From assembly GCA_964611585.1 (NCBI GenBank), contig CAZTAK010000014.1, positions 1-49,210 on the forward strand: DNA of 49,210 nt, given 5' to 3'. Shown piece after piece: positions 8,454 through 17,761 of this stretch; within the stretch, counting starts at the first letter, position 1; every line of letters starts with the position of its first letter. This DNA comes from CAZTAK01 sp964611585 (GTDB taxonomy: Bacteria > Pseudomonadota > Alphaproteobacteria > SHVP01). The notes under the pieces are model-generated. The model saw nothing but the letters and a program-made list of their open reading frames with translations. It did no database searches and was not told where the DNA came from. The position numbers were made by a program, and so were the translations under genes.

Positions 8454-11405
8454 ATGCACGAGTTTTCCTTTCCCGACGCCAAGGCCCGCCTTCCCCGTCC
8501 AGCCGGCTCGGCACGCGCTGAATCGCTGATGAGCGATTTTCTTGCCCGCGCCGAGGCCACGGGGGAATCGGACTTCGCGCGGGCCTTTGCCCAGACCCGC
8601 CAGGGGCGTGCCCTGCTCGAAACCGTATTCGGCACCAGTCCCTATTTGTCCCGGCTGATCCTGAAGGACCTGGACCTATTGCGCAGGCTCGCCGAGACCG
8701 GGCCCGATCCGGCGTTCGCAGAGGCATTGCGGCCGATCGAAACCGGGGTGCGACCGGCCGCAAGCCCAGGCACCAACCGGGAGACGCTGATGGCCGACCT
8801 GCGCACGGCCAAGCGGCATGCGGCCCTGGTGGTGGCCCTCGCCGATCTCGCCGGTGCCTGGGACGTCGATGCCGTGACCGGCGCGCTATCCCGACTTGCC
8901 GAACTGGCGGTCGGGCGCGCGCTCGACCTGCTAATCGGCGAGGCCGTTCTCAAAGGCGATCTCGCCGAGGGCACCACGGCTGCAACCGCCGGCTACGTTG
9001 TGTTGGCCATGGGCAAACTAGGGGCGCGCGAACTCAATTATTCCAGCGACATCGACCTGATCGTTCTGTTCGACCAGGAGGCCGACGTGTACCGGGGCAA
9101 GCGTTCGGTGCAAGACCTGTTTTCGCGCCTGACCCAAGACCTTGTGCACATTCTGCAGGAGCGCACGCGCGAGGGCTATGTGTTCCGCACCGATCTCAGG
9201 CTCAGGCCCGACGCCGGGGCGACGCCGGTGGCGCTGTCGATGGCGGCGGCCGAAACCTACTACGAAAGCGTCGGCCAGAACTGGGAACGGGCGGCACTAA
9301 TCAAGGCCCGCCCGGTGGCCGGCGATCTCGACGCGGGACGCGAGTTTCTCTGCCGCATCGGCCCCTTTATCTGGCGCAAACACCTGGACTTCACCGCCAT
9401 CGCCGATATTCACTCGATCAAGCGGCAGACCGATTCCCATGGCGGGCACCGCGGCGTCGCGGTCGCGGGGCACAATCTTAAACTCGGCCGCGGCGGCATC
9501 CGCGAGATCGAGTTCTTCGCCCAGACCCAGCAGTTGATCGGCGGCGGGCGCGACCCGCGCCTGCGCGAAGCCCGGACGCTCGACGCCATCGCCGCACTGG
9601 CCGACACCGGCCGTATCGAGGACGGTGTCGAACGCGACCTTGCGCAAGCCTACCGATTCCTGCGCCGCCTCGAACACCGGTTGCAGATGATCGACGACGA
9701 GCAAACCCACACCTTGCCAGCGACCGAGGACGGCATGGCGCGCATTGCGGCATTCGCGGGCAACGAGTCGGTGACCGAGTTCAGCGATTCGGTGCTTGAG
9801 CACCTCAATCTTGTACGTACCCATTACGCCAACCTTTTCGAGGAGGCGCCGTCGCTGGCGGCGGCGGGCAATCTGGTGTTCACGGGCACCGATGACGACC
9901 CCGATACGCTCGAAACCCTCGACTCCATGGGGTTCAGCGGCCCGAGCAAAGTGGTGGCGGTCATTCGGCAATGGCATCACGGCCGCTACCGCGCCACCCG
10001 GAGCGCACGCGCCCGGGAAATCCTGACCGCACTGGCTCCGCGTCTTCTTGAATCGCTCGCTGCCACCGCCTACCCGGATGCTGCCTTTGCGCGATTCGAT
10101 GAATTCCTCAAGAACCTGCCGGCCGGCATCCAGTTGTTTTCGCTGTTCCACAGCAATCCGCGGCTTTTGGATCTTGTCGCCGAAATCACGGGCATGGCGC
10201 CGCGCCTTGCCGAAACGCTGGCGCGGTCGCCGCAACTGCTGGACGCCGTCTTGTTGCAGGGCATTACCGGTCCGTTGCCGAACCGGGCCGCGCTCGCGAA
10301 CGACCTCGAAAAGACTCTTGCGCCGCTGGGCGTTCATGAAGAGCTGCTCGACCGGGCGCGGCGCTGGAAGCGCGAGAATGCCTTTCTGGTCGGCGCCCGG
10401 GTGTTGCGGCAAACCCTTTCTGCCGAGGAGGCCGGCGCCGCCCTCAGCGATCTTGCCGAGGCAACAATCCTGAGTCTGCTGCCCCGGGTGACGGAGGAAT
10501 TCGCGGTCAAGGCCGGCACCGTGCCGGGCGGCGGCCTGGTCGTGCTGGGACTGGGCAAGCTCGGGAGCCGCGAAATGATGTTCGGCTCCGATCTCGATCT
10601 GATATTTCTCTACGACCATCCCGCCGCGGTCGAAACTTCGGACGGTATCGCGCCGCTTGCCGTCAGTCAGTACTTCGCGCGCCTCGGCCAGCGATTCATC
10701 AATGCGCTGTCGGCGATGACCTCCGAAGGCCGGCTCTATGAAATCGACATGCGGTTACGGCCCTCCGGCGCTGCCGGGCCGATTGCGATCCATCGCGCCG
10801 GCTTCGAGAAATACCAGCGCGAAGACGCTTGGATCTGGGAACGAATGGCGCTGACGCGCGCGCGCGTCATCGCCGGCGACGCCGCCCTGTCAGCGGAGAT
10901 CACCAGCCTGATCGCGGAGCTTCTGCAACGGCCTTGCGACGACGGGGTGCTTGTTGAAGGCGTCGCCGACATGCGCGGGCGCATCGACAAGGAATACAGC
11001 GCCGACAGTCCCTGGGATGTGAAGTACGCCCGGGGCGGCCTCGTCGATCTCGAATTCCTGTGCCAGTACTTTCAACTCAGGTGCGCCCCGCGCGAACCCC
11101 GCGTCCTGGCACAGAACACGATCGAGGCTTTTCGCCGCCTGGAAGAGAGCGCGCTGTTGGAACCGGGCCTGGCGGCGCGCCTCGCAGACGTGGCGGCGTT
11201 CTATCACCGCCTCTACAATCTCCTGCGGCTCTGCCTCGAAGGAAGCTGGTCCGACGAAACGATACCCTCGGGACTCGCGCAGGCCCTGGTGCGAGTGTGT
11301 GGCGAAACCGATTTCCAGGCGCTGAGCGCGCGCTTGATAGCGACCGAAGAAGAGGTGTACGGCGCGTTCCGGCGCTTCGTCGAAGTACCAGCGGCCGGCG
11401 TCTAG
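8454..11405 (+). CDS. glnE: Bifunctional glutamine synthetase adenylyltransferase/deadenylylase (GlnE)
   Basis: Controls glutamine synthetase by attaching or removing AMP in response to PII and glutamine. 983 residues, full length. Two nucleotidyltransferase domains are visible: the N-terminal one with GKLGARELNYSSDIDLIVLFD (about 187-207) is the deadenylylase, and the C-terminal one with GLGKLGSREMMFGSDLDLIF (about 700-719) is the adenylylase; both keep the paired Asp metal ligands. The linker YFARLGQRFINALS and the C-terminal GGLVDLEFLCQYFQL are also family-typical. Convergent with the DUF1499 gene, stops 7 bp apart. Confidence 0.97.
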   Translation: MHEFSFPDAKARLPRPAGSARAESLMSDFLARAEATGESDFARAFAQTRQGRALLETVFGTSPYLSRLILKDLDLLRRLAETGPDPAFAEALRPIETGVRPAASPGTNRETLMADLRTAKRHAALVVALADLAGAWDVDAVTGALSRLAELAVGRALDLLIGEAVLKGDLAEGTTAATAGYVVLAMGKLGARELNYSSDIDLIVLFDQEADVYRGKRSVQDLFSRLTQDLVHILQERTREGYVFRTDLRLRPDAGATPVALSMAAAETYYESVGQNWERAALIKARPVAGDLDAGREFLCRIGPFIWRKHLDFTAIADIHSIKRQTDSHGGHRGVAVAGHNLKLGRGGIREIEFFAQTQQLIGGGRDPRLREARTLDAIAALADTGRIEDGVERDLAQAYRFLRRLEHRLQMIDDEQTHTLPATEDGMARIAAFAGNESVTEFSDSVLEHLNLVRTHYANLFEEAPSLAAAGNLVFTGTDDDPDTLETLDSMGFSGPSKVVAVIRQWHHGRYRATRSARAREILTALAPRLLESLAATAYPDAAFARFDEFLKNLPAGIQLFSLFHSNPRLLDLVAEITGMAPRLAETLARSPQLLDAVLLQGITGPLPNRAALANDLEKTLAPLGVHEELLDRARRWKRENAFLVGARVLRQTLSAEEAGAALSDLAEATILSLLPRVTEEFAVKAGTVPGGGLVVLGLGKLGSREMMFGSDLDLIFLYDHPAAVETSDGIAPLAVSQYFARLGQRFINALSAMTSEGRLYEIDMRLRPSGAAGPIAIHRAGFEKYQREDAWIWERMALTRARVIAGDAALSAEITSLIAELLQRPCDDGVLVEGVADMRGRIDKEYSADSPWDVKYARGGLVDLEFLCQYFQLRCAPREPRVLAQNTIEAFRRLEESALLEPGLAARLADVAAFYHRLYNLLRLCLEGSWSDETIPSGLAQALVRVCGETDFQALSARLIATEEEVYGAFRRFVEVPAAGV

Positions 11406-11412
11406 GTGCGCC

Positions 11413-11823
11413 TCAGCCAGTCAATGCGGGCATTGCCGCGGCTCGTGCCACGACCTCGCCGAGCCAGCGCTGCACGCGGCGGCGATTGACGCCGAGGTCG
11501 CCGTGACCGTACTTCGAGCGGCTATACACCGCACACGTCGAGCGGCCGCCACCGAGATCAATGAACTGCACCGTCACCGTATCCGGAAACCGGAAGATCA
11601 GCGATCGCTGGACGAAATCGCACTGGTTGTGGTCGGGATCGTCGCGGACCATGGCAACGCGCGGCTGACGCAGCGCGACGTCGCGCCAGAGCCGACGCAA
11701 CGCATCGGCCGATAACGGAAATTCCGGGCTTGCCGCATGCGGCTGCGCGTCCGTCACGAGCCCGTCGGGACACACCAGGTAGTGATTTGGCGATTCCTTG
11801 AACCGAAGAGTCGAAAAGTCCAT
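11413..11823 (-). CDS. DUF1499 family protein
   Basis: Small soluble protein of unknown function, 136 residues from the start MDFSTLRFKESPNHYLVCP. The frame is open 57 bp further upstream, but that extension has no family look, and the chosen ATG follows a GGGGA-type purine run. DUF1499 features: SPNHYLVCPDG near the N-terminus, the central QCDFVQRSLIFRFPDTVTVQ, and the C-terminal SRSKYGHGDLGVNRRRVQRWL that defines the family. There is no signal peptide here, although many relatives are secreted or membrane-anchored. It is divergent from the DUF455 gene. Confidence 0.82.
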   Translation of the reverse strand: MDFSTLRFKESPNHYLVCPDGLVTDAQPHAASPEFPLSADALRRLWRDVALRQPRVAMVRDDPDHNQCDFVQRSLIFRFPDTVTVQFIDLGGGRSTCAVYSRSKYGHGDLGVNRRRVQRWLGEVVARAAAMPALTG

Positions 11824-11930
11824 TCCCCATCCGTCACAAATCTCAGCTTCGCGCGAGAGGCTTTTTCGCACGCCCGTCATCGGGCATGTTCGTCACCGGT
11901 GCAACTCAAACTCGCGTGACATTGGCGGCC

Positions 11931-12765
11931 ATGACCTCGGAGGCAAAGGCGCCCACCCTCGCGGCAGCGGCCTCGGCCGTGATGGCCGAACCGGATCCGG
12001 CACGCAAGACCGGGGCCGCCCTCACCCTTGCGCATGACCGGCGGCCTGGCGGGCATCGGCCTGCCGGTTCCGGTCGCGCGGCCGAAACGGCCCGCCCGCC
12101 CGGAATTGCGCCCGCCACGGGAGATGCCGCGGCGGCGGAACCTACAGACGCTCAAGGCACGGGTGGCTTTGCTGCACGCCCTCGCCCATATCGAGTTCAA
12201 CGCCATCGATCTTGCTTGCGACATGATTGCCCGGTTCGCAGACTTCGCGCTGCCACCTGCCTATTACGATGACTGGTGCACGGTGGCGGGCGACGAGGCC
12301 CGGCATTTCAGGCTGTTGCAGCGCCGGCTCGATCATTACGGCGCGGCATACGGCGACCTTCCGGCCCACGATGGATTGTGGCAGGCAGCCACGGATACCG
12401 CCCACGACCTGCTCACCCGGCTTGCCGTCGTGCCGCTGGTTCTCGAAGCGCGCGGGCTCGATGTAACCCCGGCCATGGCAACCCGCCTGCGGGACGCCGG
12501 CGATGCCGAATCGGCGGCTGTTCTGGAATCCATCTATCGTGACGAACTGACCCACGTCACTGCCGGCGCGCGATGGTTCCGGCATTGCTGCGACGCCCGT
12601 TCCCTTGAACCCCGCGACACTTGGCAACGGCTGGTAAGGCAGAATTTCAAGGGCCAGTTGAGGGGCCCGTTCAACGACGGGGCGCGCGCCGCCGCCGGAT
12701 TGCCGCAGACCTTTTACCGCCCTCTCGCCGCCGCCAGCCAATCCCGCCTCAAAGACCCCACCTAA
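11931..12765 (+). CDS. DUF455 family ferritin-like protein, with a probable frameshift near its start
   Basis: Ferritin-like helical bundle protein (COG2833), function unproven. The core (12046-12765) is intact, with the probable metal-ligand helices HALAHIEFNAIDLACDM, DEARHFRLLQRRL and YRDELTHVTAGARWF. Its frame has an in-frame TGA at 11980-11982 and only weak starts after that (TTG 12028, ATG 12034). The expected N-terminus (MTSEAKAPTLAAAASAVMAE from ATG 11931, then DPARKTGAALTLAHDR) is in another frame and joins the core if one base is skipped at about 12039-12046. Either one extra base is a real mutation or assembly error, or translation begins at TTG/ATG and drops the first helix. Coordinates assume the repaired gene. 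Confidence 0.75.
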
Positions 12766-12839
12766 AGTCGGGAATGCGGCTTGCGGACCCCCTCCGAAAC
12801 CGCTATCTCTGGCAGCAAAGGCTGGTGCTAGGAGGAAAT

Positions 12840-14195
12840 ATGGTCACAGGGAGGGTATTGAGTCGGGCGTACGTCTGGCTTTTTCCTGAGCGCCAATTCT
12901 ATCTGAGGAGCCGCGGCCGGGTGCGCTACGTCGCCCTGCCGGGCCGGATTCAGGCCGGGCTCGCCCTCGTCTTAGTAGCGATGCTCGGCTGGATTGCGTT
13001 TGCATCGGCCGACTTCGCGATACGCCAGCGCACGCTGGCGGCCATGAACTTGCGCATCGCCGGTCTCGAGTCTTCGCGGCAGGCGATCACCGACGAACTT
13101 CGTTCGACACGCCTGCGTTTTATTGCCGTCGTCGGCGAACTCGAAACCAAGCACAATCTGCTGGTCGCCCTGCTGCGGGAAAAGACCGACCTCGAACATC
13201 GCCTCGAAGCCCTCAACGAGGAACTCCACCGCACAACCGAGGAGCGCGACGCCGCCAGCCTCGACAGCGAGCAGTTGGGCCGCGATCTGCTCGATCAGCA
13301 GGCCGACCTGACGGCGCGAATTGCGGCGCTTGAGCAGTCGCTGACCAGTTCGCGGCTGAGCCGGTCCAATCTGGAGACCGACCTCACCGGCTCTCGCAAC
13401 CGGGTCGCGCGCGTCAACGCTGAGCGCGACGTCCTGATGTTGGCGCAGGACGAACTTACGAGTCGGCTCAATCAGGTCATGCTGCGCCTCGAGAGCCTGC
13501 GTGGCGAGCAACAGGTATTTGTGGCCCGGATCCTGTCGCGCACCGACGGCGAGATTGGATCGCTCGAAGCCACGGTCGCCATGACCGGGCTCGACATCGA
13601 GGCGATTCTCGGACGGACGGAGAACGGCGATGATGTGGCCCAAGGGGGGCCTTTTACGACTCTCTCGGTGGCGCCCGATTTCCTGCGGCCCGACTGGGGC
13701 TATTCCGCGGAATTCGAGTTCTCGGTGCTGGAACTCGAAAACCGCCTGGAGCGCTGGGAGGCGCTGCAATCGGTGGTCCAGGTGCTGCCGCTCGCTGCGC
13801 CGGCGGACAACTACTATATTTCAAGCAGATTCGGTCGCCGCCGCGATCCTATCAATGGGCGATGGGCGTTTCATGCTGGCGTTGACATGGCCGGTCCGGC
13901 GCGCACCGCCATCCGCGCGACCGCGCCGGGGACCGTTCTGGGGGTTAGGTCCAGTGGACCTTATGGGAAATCAATCCTACTCGATCACGGCATGGGCGTC
14001 CAGACCCGATATGGACATCTCAATCAAATTCTCGTCGAAACAGGACAAGCAGTTGGATTTCGTGAGAAAATAGGGCGAATGGGCAGTACGGGACGCAGCA
14101 CGGGGACGCATCTACATTACGAGATACTGTTCGACGGCACCCCGCTGGACCCCGATAACTTCATCAACGCAGGGACCTATGTTTTCAAAAACTGA
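12840..14195 (+). CDS. lmdC: M23 (LytM) peptidoglycan endopeptidase, LmdC-like, bactofilin partner
   Basis: Zinc endopeptidase that cuts peptide cross-links in peptidoglycan. 451 residues from an ATG with AGGAGG at 12830-12835. A short cytoplasmic N-terminus (FPERQFYLRSRGRVRYVALP) is followed by one membrane helix (about 38-58), a long coiled coil (about 65-250) and the M23 domain (about 320-445) with HAGVD and HLHYE supplying the zinc ligands. It overlaps the bactofilin start by 17 bp. This membrane-anchored arrangement matches LmdC of stalked Alphaproteobacteria, where the N-terminus binds bactofilin; that role is inferred. The last third (about 13940-14130) uses AT-richer codons than the rest. 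Confidence 0.85.
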   Translation: MVTGRVLSRAYVWLFPERQFYLRSRGRVRYVALPGRIQAGLALVLVAMLGWIAFASADFAIRQRTLAAMNLRIAGLESSRQAITDELRSTRLRFIAVVGELETKHNLLVALLREKTDLEHRLEALNEELHRTTEERDAASLDSEQLGRDLLDQQADLTARIAALEQSLTSSRLSRSNLETDLTGSRNRVARVNAERDVLMLAQDELTSRLNQVMLRLESLRGEQQVFVARILSRTDGEIGSLEATVAMTGLDIEAILGRTENGDDVAQGGPFTTLSVAPDFLRPDWGYSAEFEFSVLELENRLERWEALQSVVQVLPLAAPADNYYISSRFGRRRDPINGRWAFHAGVDMAGPARTAIRATAPGTVLGVRSSGPYGKSILLDHGMGVQTRYGHLNQILVETGQAVGFREKIGRMGSTGRSTGTHLHYEILFDGTPLDPDNFINAGTYVFKN

Positions 14196-14664
14196 ACGGG
14201 CGCGCACCGACGGAACGGGAAAACCGCAAGACACCACCCCTTCGTTGATCAGCGCGAATCTCTACATCGTCGGCAATCTCAAATCCGAAGGTGAAATCCA
14301 GATCGACGGCACGGTAGACGGCGACGTCGCGGCCCATCTGCTGACCGTCGGTGAAAAGGCGAAGATCACCGGCGAAGTGGTCGCCGACGAAATAATCGTG
14401 CGCGGTTTGGTACAGGGCCGGATTCGGGCGCGCCGGGTCCAGTTGTCGAAAACGGCGCGCGTGCGCGGCGACATCTGGCACGAACTGCTGGCGATCGATT
14501 CCGGCGCCTTCGTCGAAGGACACTGCAAACGCACCGACAAGCCGACCGACACAATCGACACCAAGATCAATGTCATCAAAAGCCCGGCGCGCACCGAAGT
14601 CGCAGCGGCAAACGCCGCGCGGGCACAAAAGACCGCGAAGAAACCCGCCGCGGTGGCAAGCTAG
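14179..14664 (+). CDS. Bactofilin cytoskeletal protein
   Basis: 161 residues that polymerise without nucleotide into membrane-associated filaments guiding cell-wall synthesis. A polar N-terminus leads into the right-handed beta-helix (about 28-118), seen as repeats such as GNLKSEGEIQIDGTVDGDV and VRGLVQGRIRARRVQLSKTARV; the tail is Ala/Lys-rich and disordered. Translation is probably coupled to the M23 peptidase through the 17-bp overlap, consistent with one shape-determining module. After its stop, 14665-14931 holds no recognisable gene. Confidence 0.93.
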   Translation: MFSKTERARTDGTGKPQDTTPSLISANLYIVGNLKSEGEIQIDGTVDGDVAAHLLTVGEKAKITGEVVADEIIVRGLVQGRIRARRVQLSKTARVRGDIWHELLAIDSGAFVEGHCKRTDKPTDTIDTKINVIKSPARTEVAAANAARAQKTAKKPAAVAS

Positions 14665-14931
14665 ATCCGCGACCCCCTGCCCCTCGCGCGATCGCGGACT
14701 TTCCCGGCGGTCCGCGCCGCTCCAAGCGCACCCTTGATCCCGTGACGTGCGTCGCCACGACTTGGGACGGCCTCGCCGCAGGCAGGCCGGCCCATCCAGT
14801 CATGTAAGAGCGCCATCCGCATCTTCGAGCACCATCGACATCTTTGAGGGCCCGTCCGATTCCTTGAGAGCGCGCCGTTTCGGGCGCCGTCATCCGCAAG
14901 AATACAGTGACGCAATAACGGGTCGGCGCCC

Positions 14932-16330
14932 TCAAGCCCGACTGCCGGGCCGGGCTCCGGGCGCCGCCGGCACGATCGGCAGCTCGACGAAGAATATGCT
15001 GCCGCCATCACCAGGATCGTCGAACCCGATGCGCCCGCCAAGCCGTTCCATGATCGACTTGGAGATGCTGAGGCCGAGCCCGGTGCCGCCGGCACCCCGC
15101 GTATTGGATGAATCGGCCTGGGCAAACTTTTCGAACAAACGGTGCTGAAAATCTTCCGGCACGCCGGGCCCATGGTCGCGGACCGAAAGGCGAGCGTGCC
15201 CGTCAATGTCCTCGAGCGCAATCGCCACGCGTTCGCCCGACGGCGAAAACTTCACCGCATTCGACAGCAGATTGCCGAGCACCTGGATGAAGCGCCGTCC
15301 GTCAACCTTTGCGGTCAGGGTCTCATCCTGGCGGTAAAGATCGAACTGCACGCCGAAGTGCGCCGCAAACTGAGCATTTTCCTCCAACGCCCGGTGGACC
15401 AGCGGCGCCAGCGGCTGCGTTTCCATTTCAATGACGAATTCGCCGCTGCCGAGCGCCTCGGTGTCGAGAATGTCGTCGATCAGATCGTTAAGCCGCACGC
15501 TGTTGCGAAGGGCGATATCAACCATGTTCTGGGCGCGGCTCGGAATCTCGCCCATTCGTCCTGAGGTCATCAGCCCCAGGGCGCCCCGGATCGACGTCAG
15601 CGGCGTCCGCAGTTCGTGGGCACCACCGAAAGAAAATCCGCCTTGGCACGATTCGCGCCCTCGGCGACATCGCGCGCCTGCACCAGTTCGAGTCGGAGCC
15701 GCACGTTCTGCATGATCCGGTTGTTCATATTACGGCCGATCCAGGCAAGCATGGCGACGAAGAGCAGCAGCATCAGACCCATCGAGGAATTGATCATGTC
15801 GCCCTCGACAAACAGGCGCACCACCAGCGGTCCGAGCCCCGGCACCAGAAAAGCGTAGAGCGCCGGCAGGGATTGCGAATTGGTCGTAACCGCGCCCGCC
15901 GCCATCCCGCCCATCGCGAAAACGAGAAACACCTGCAAGATGGGGTTGCCAGGCGTAAAAAGCACCATCGTTCCCACCGCCCACAACAGGCCGACCCCGA
16001 AGACCCCGGCGACGAACCGGTAAAGCCAGCGCCGGCAATTGGTTGCGTCGAGTTGGACGCGGCGGAAGACTCGCAGTCGGCGTACCGGACGAGGGAAAGG
16101 ACCACGTGGGCGCCCACGAGCAGCGCGATGAAGATCGTTTCCGCGCCGCCCCAGAAAACGGCACCCAAAATGATGGCGATGACAGGATTGGCGATCAAAG
16201 CCGCAACGTTCTGGCCGTACAGGCTCCGGACCTGCTCGATGCAGGTTTCCGTTTCGCGGTCGAAGGCAGGTGCTGCCTCGGGCCCGCCGGCGGAGCGGCT
16301 GGAAAACTGGGGATAGCCGGGTTCAACCAT
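14932..16330 (-). pseudogene. Membrane sensor histidine kinase, broken by two frameshifts
   Basis: Parts of one kinase lie in successive frames. The N-terminal part, from ATG 16330, has hydrophobic helices (IANPVIAIILGAVFW; FIALLVGAHVVLSLV). One base is missing near 16070-16080, after RYAD; the next frame carries more helices (LLWAVGTMVLF; GLMLLLFVAMLAWIG) and then ANRAKADFLSVV. A second base is missing near 15618-15622, exactly in the phospho-acceptor H-box; restoring it gives VVSHELRTPLTSIRGALGLM. The ATPase part is intact: NLLSNAVKF, DHGPGVP, LFEKFAQADSS and GTGLGLSISKSI. As written no full kinase is made. It could be a decaying gene or two assembly errors. It follows prfB by about 255 bp on the same strand, and no response regulator lies beside it. 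Confidence 0.82.
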
Positions 16331-16585
16331 GCCGAATTGTGCCAACTCTGTAATTGCGGCGGAGCGTCGCCCTGTTGCGCCGGGGAGACCCCATCCCCTA
16401 GGAGTGCCGGGAAAAACGGTCAATTACAAGTCGTCAGGCCGCGGCCGCGGCCCGTCCCGGCGATTCAATGCCGATGTTTGGACGCCCTGGAATTGAGGTC
16501 AAACGTCGAGTCAAACCGAATACCACCAAAAGATTAACCGTTGCGCACGGGTTGACATCGTGGACGTAGGGCCGGAATTGGACCC

Positions 16586-17702
16586 CTAGGCCGGCTGTGC
16601 GCCGCCCCCGACCCGCGCCGACAGTGCCGCCGCCATAAAGGCGTCGAGATCGCCGTCGAGCACCGCGCTGGTATTGCCGGTCTCGACCCCGGTGCGCAGG
16701 TCTTTCACCATTTGATAGGGCTGAAGGACGTAGGAGCGAATTTGATGGCCCCAGCCGATGTCGGTCTGGGCTTCGTATTGGGCCTTGCGCGCGGCCTCGC
16801 GTTTATCGAGTTCGAGTTCATAGAGGCGCGACTTCAGCATTTTCATCGCCGCCGCGCGGTTCTTGTGCTGCGAGCGATCGTTCTGGCACTGAACCACGAT
16901 CCCGGTCGGCAGGTGGGTGATGCGGACGGCACTGTCGGTGCGGTTGACGTGCTGGCCGCCCGCGCCCGAGGCACGGTAGGTATCAATCTTGAGGTCCTTG
17001 TCCTCGACCTCGATGTCGATTTCTGTGTCGATAGCGGGATAGACGCCGACCGCGGCAAAACTTGTGTGCCGGCGCGAAGATGAATCGAATGGTGAAATCC
17101 GCACCAGGCGGTGGGTCCCCGATTCCGTCTTGAGCCAGCCGTAGGCGTTGACTCCCCGCACCCGCACGGTGGCGGATTTGAGGCCCGCTTCTTCGCCCGG
17201 GCTTTCTTCCAGCCACTCGACCGTGTAGCCGTGCCGTTCCGCCCAGCGCGAATACATGCGCAGCAGAATTTCCGCCCAGTCCTGCGATTCGGTGCCACCG
17301 GCGCCGGCGTGAACTTCGAGATAACAGTCGTGCGCATCCGCCTCGCCCGACAGAAGGCTCTCGGTTTCCTGTTTGGCAGCGCGCTCGCGCAGGGACTCCA
17401 AATCGCTCACGAGATCGGCGATGGCGTCTTCGTCGGATTCCTCTTCCGCCAATTCGAGCAAGTCCAGCGTATCGCGCAAACCCGTTTCAAGATCCCGGAA
17501 CGACCGGATCGCATCGTCAACACGGGTGCGCTCGCGCATGATTTTCTGCGCCGCCTCGGGATCGTCCCACAGCGCCGGGTCCTCGGCGCGGGCGTTCAGG
17601 CGGGTGAGTTCCTTCTCGGCGCGGTCGAGGTCAAAGATGCCTCCTCAGCAGTCCTAATGACTGCTCGATTTCGGCGGCGGTTTTTTCCTGTTCGGAGCGC
17701 AT
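16586..17702 (-). CDS. prfB: Peptide chain release factor 2 (PrfB), made through a programmed +1 frameshift
   Basis: Ends translation at UGA and UAA. The short first frame (ATG at 17702) encodes MRSEQEKTAAEIEQSLGLLR and three more residues, then meets UGA at 17633-17631; after a +1 slip the second frame runs to 16586, about 371 residues in total. RF2 features are the SPF anticodon-like tripeptide in RISPFDSSSRR and the peptidyl-hydrolase GGQ in GAGGQHVNRTDSAVRI. The split frame is the normal RF2 autoregulatory design, not a lesion. It lies 59 bp after mrcA on the same strand, completing an amiC-mrcA-prfB cluster. Confidence 0.96.
17630..17645 (-). promoter_or_regulatory. prfB programmed frameshift site
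   Basis: On the minus strand an internal Shine-Dalgarno AGGAGG (17645-17640) sits 3 nt before the slippery codon CTT (17636-17634), which is followed by the stop TGA and a C. This is the same layout as the known RF2 site (SD-like, 3 nt, CUU UGA C). Low RF2 makes the ribosome pause at UGA and slip +1, so RF2 controls its own synthesis. Confidence 0.95.
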
Positions 17703-17761
17703 GACAAAAGACCCTGTCGGGGCCGGTGGGGACGGGCGCCCTTCTAGTCGTTCGCGGCCGG

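Noticed and set aside
14576..14935. Possible small gene on the minus strand between bactofilin and the histidine kinase (checked for a response regulator)
   Set aside because: No receiver-domain Asp, Thr or Lys pattern in any frame; the translation looks like a random GC-rich frame.
17560..17702. prfB as a frameshifted pseudogene
   Set aside because: The break coincides with the AGGAGG / CTT TGA C programmed site; all RF2 domains are intact.
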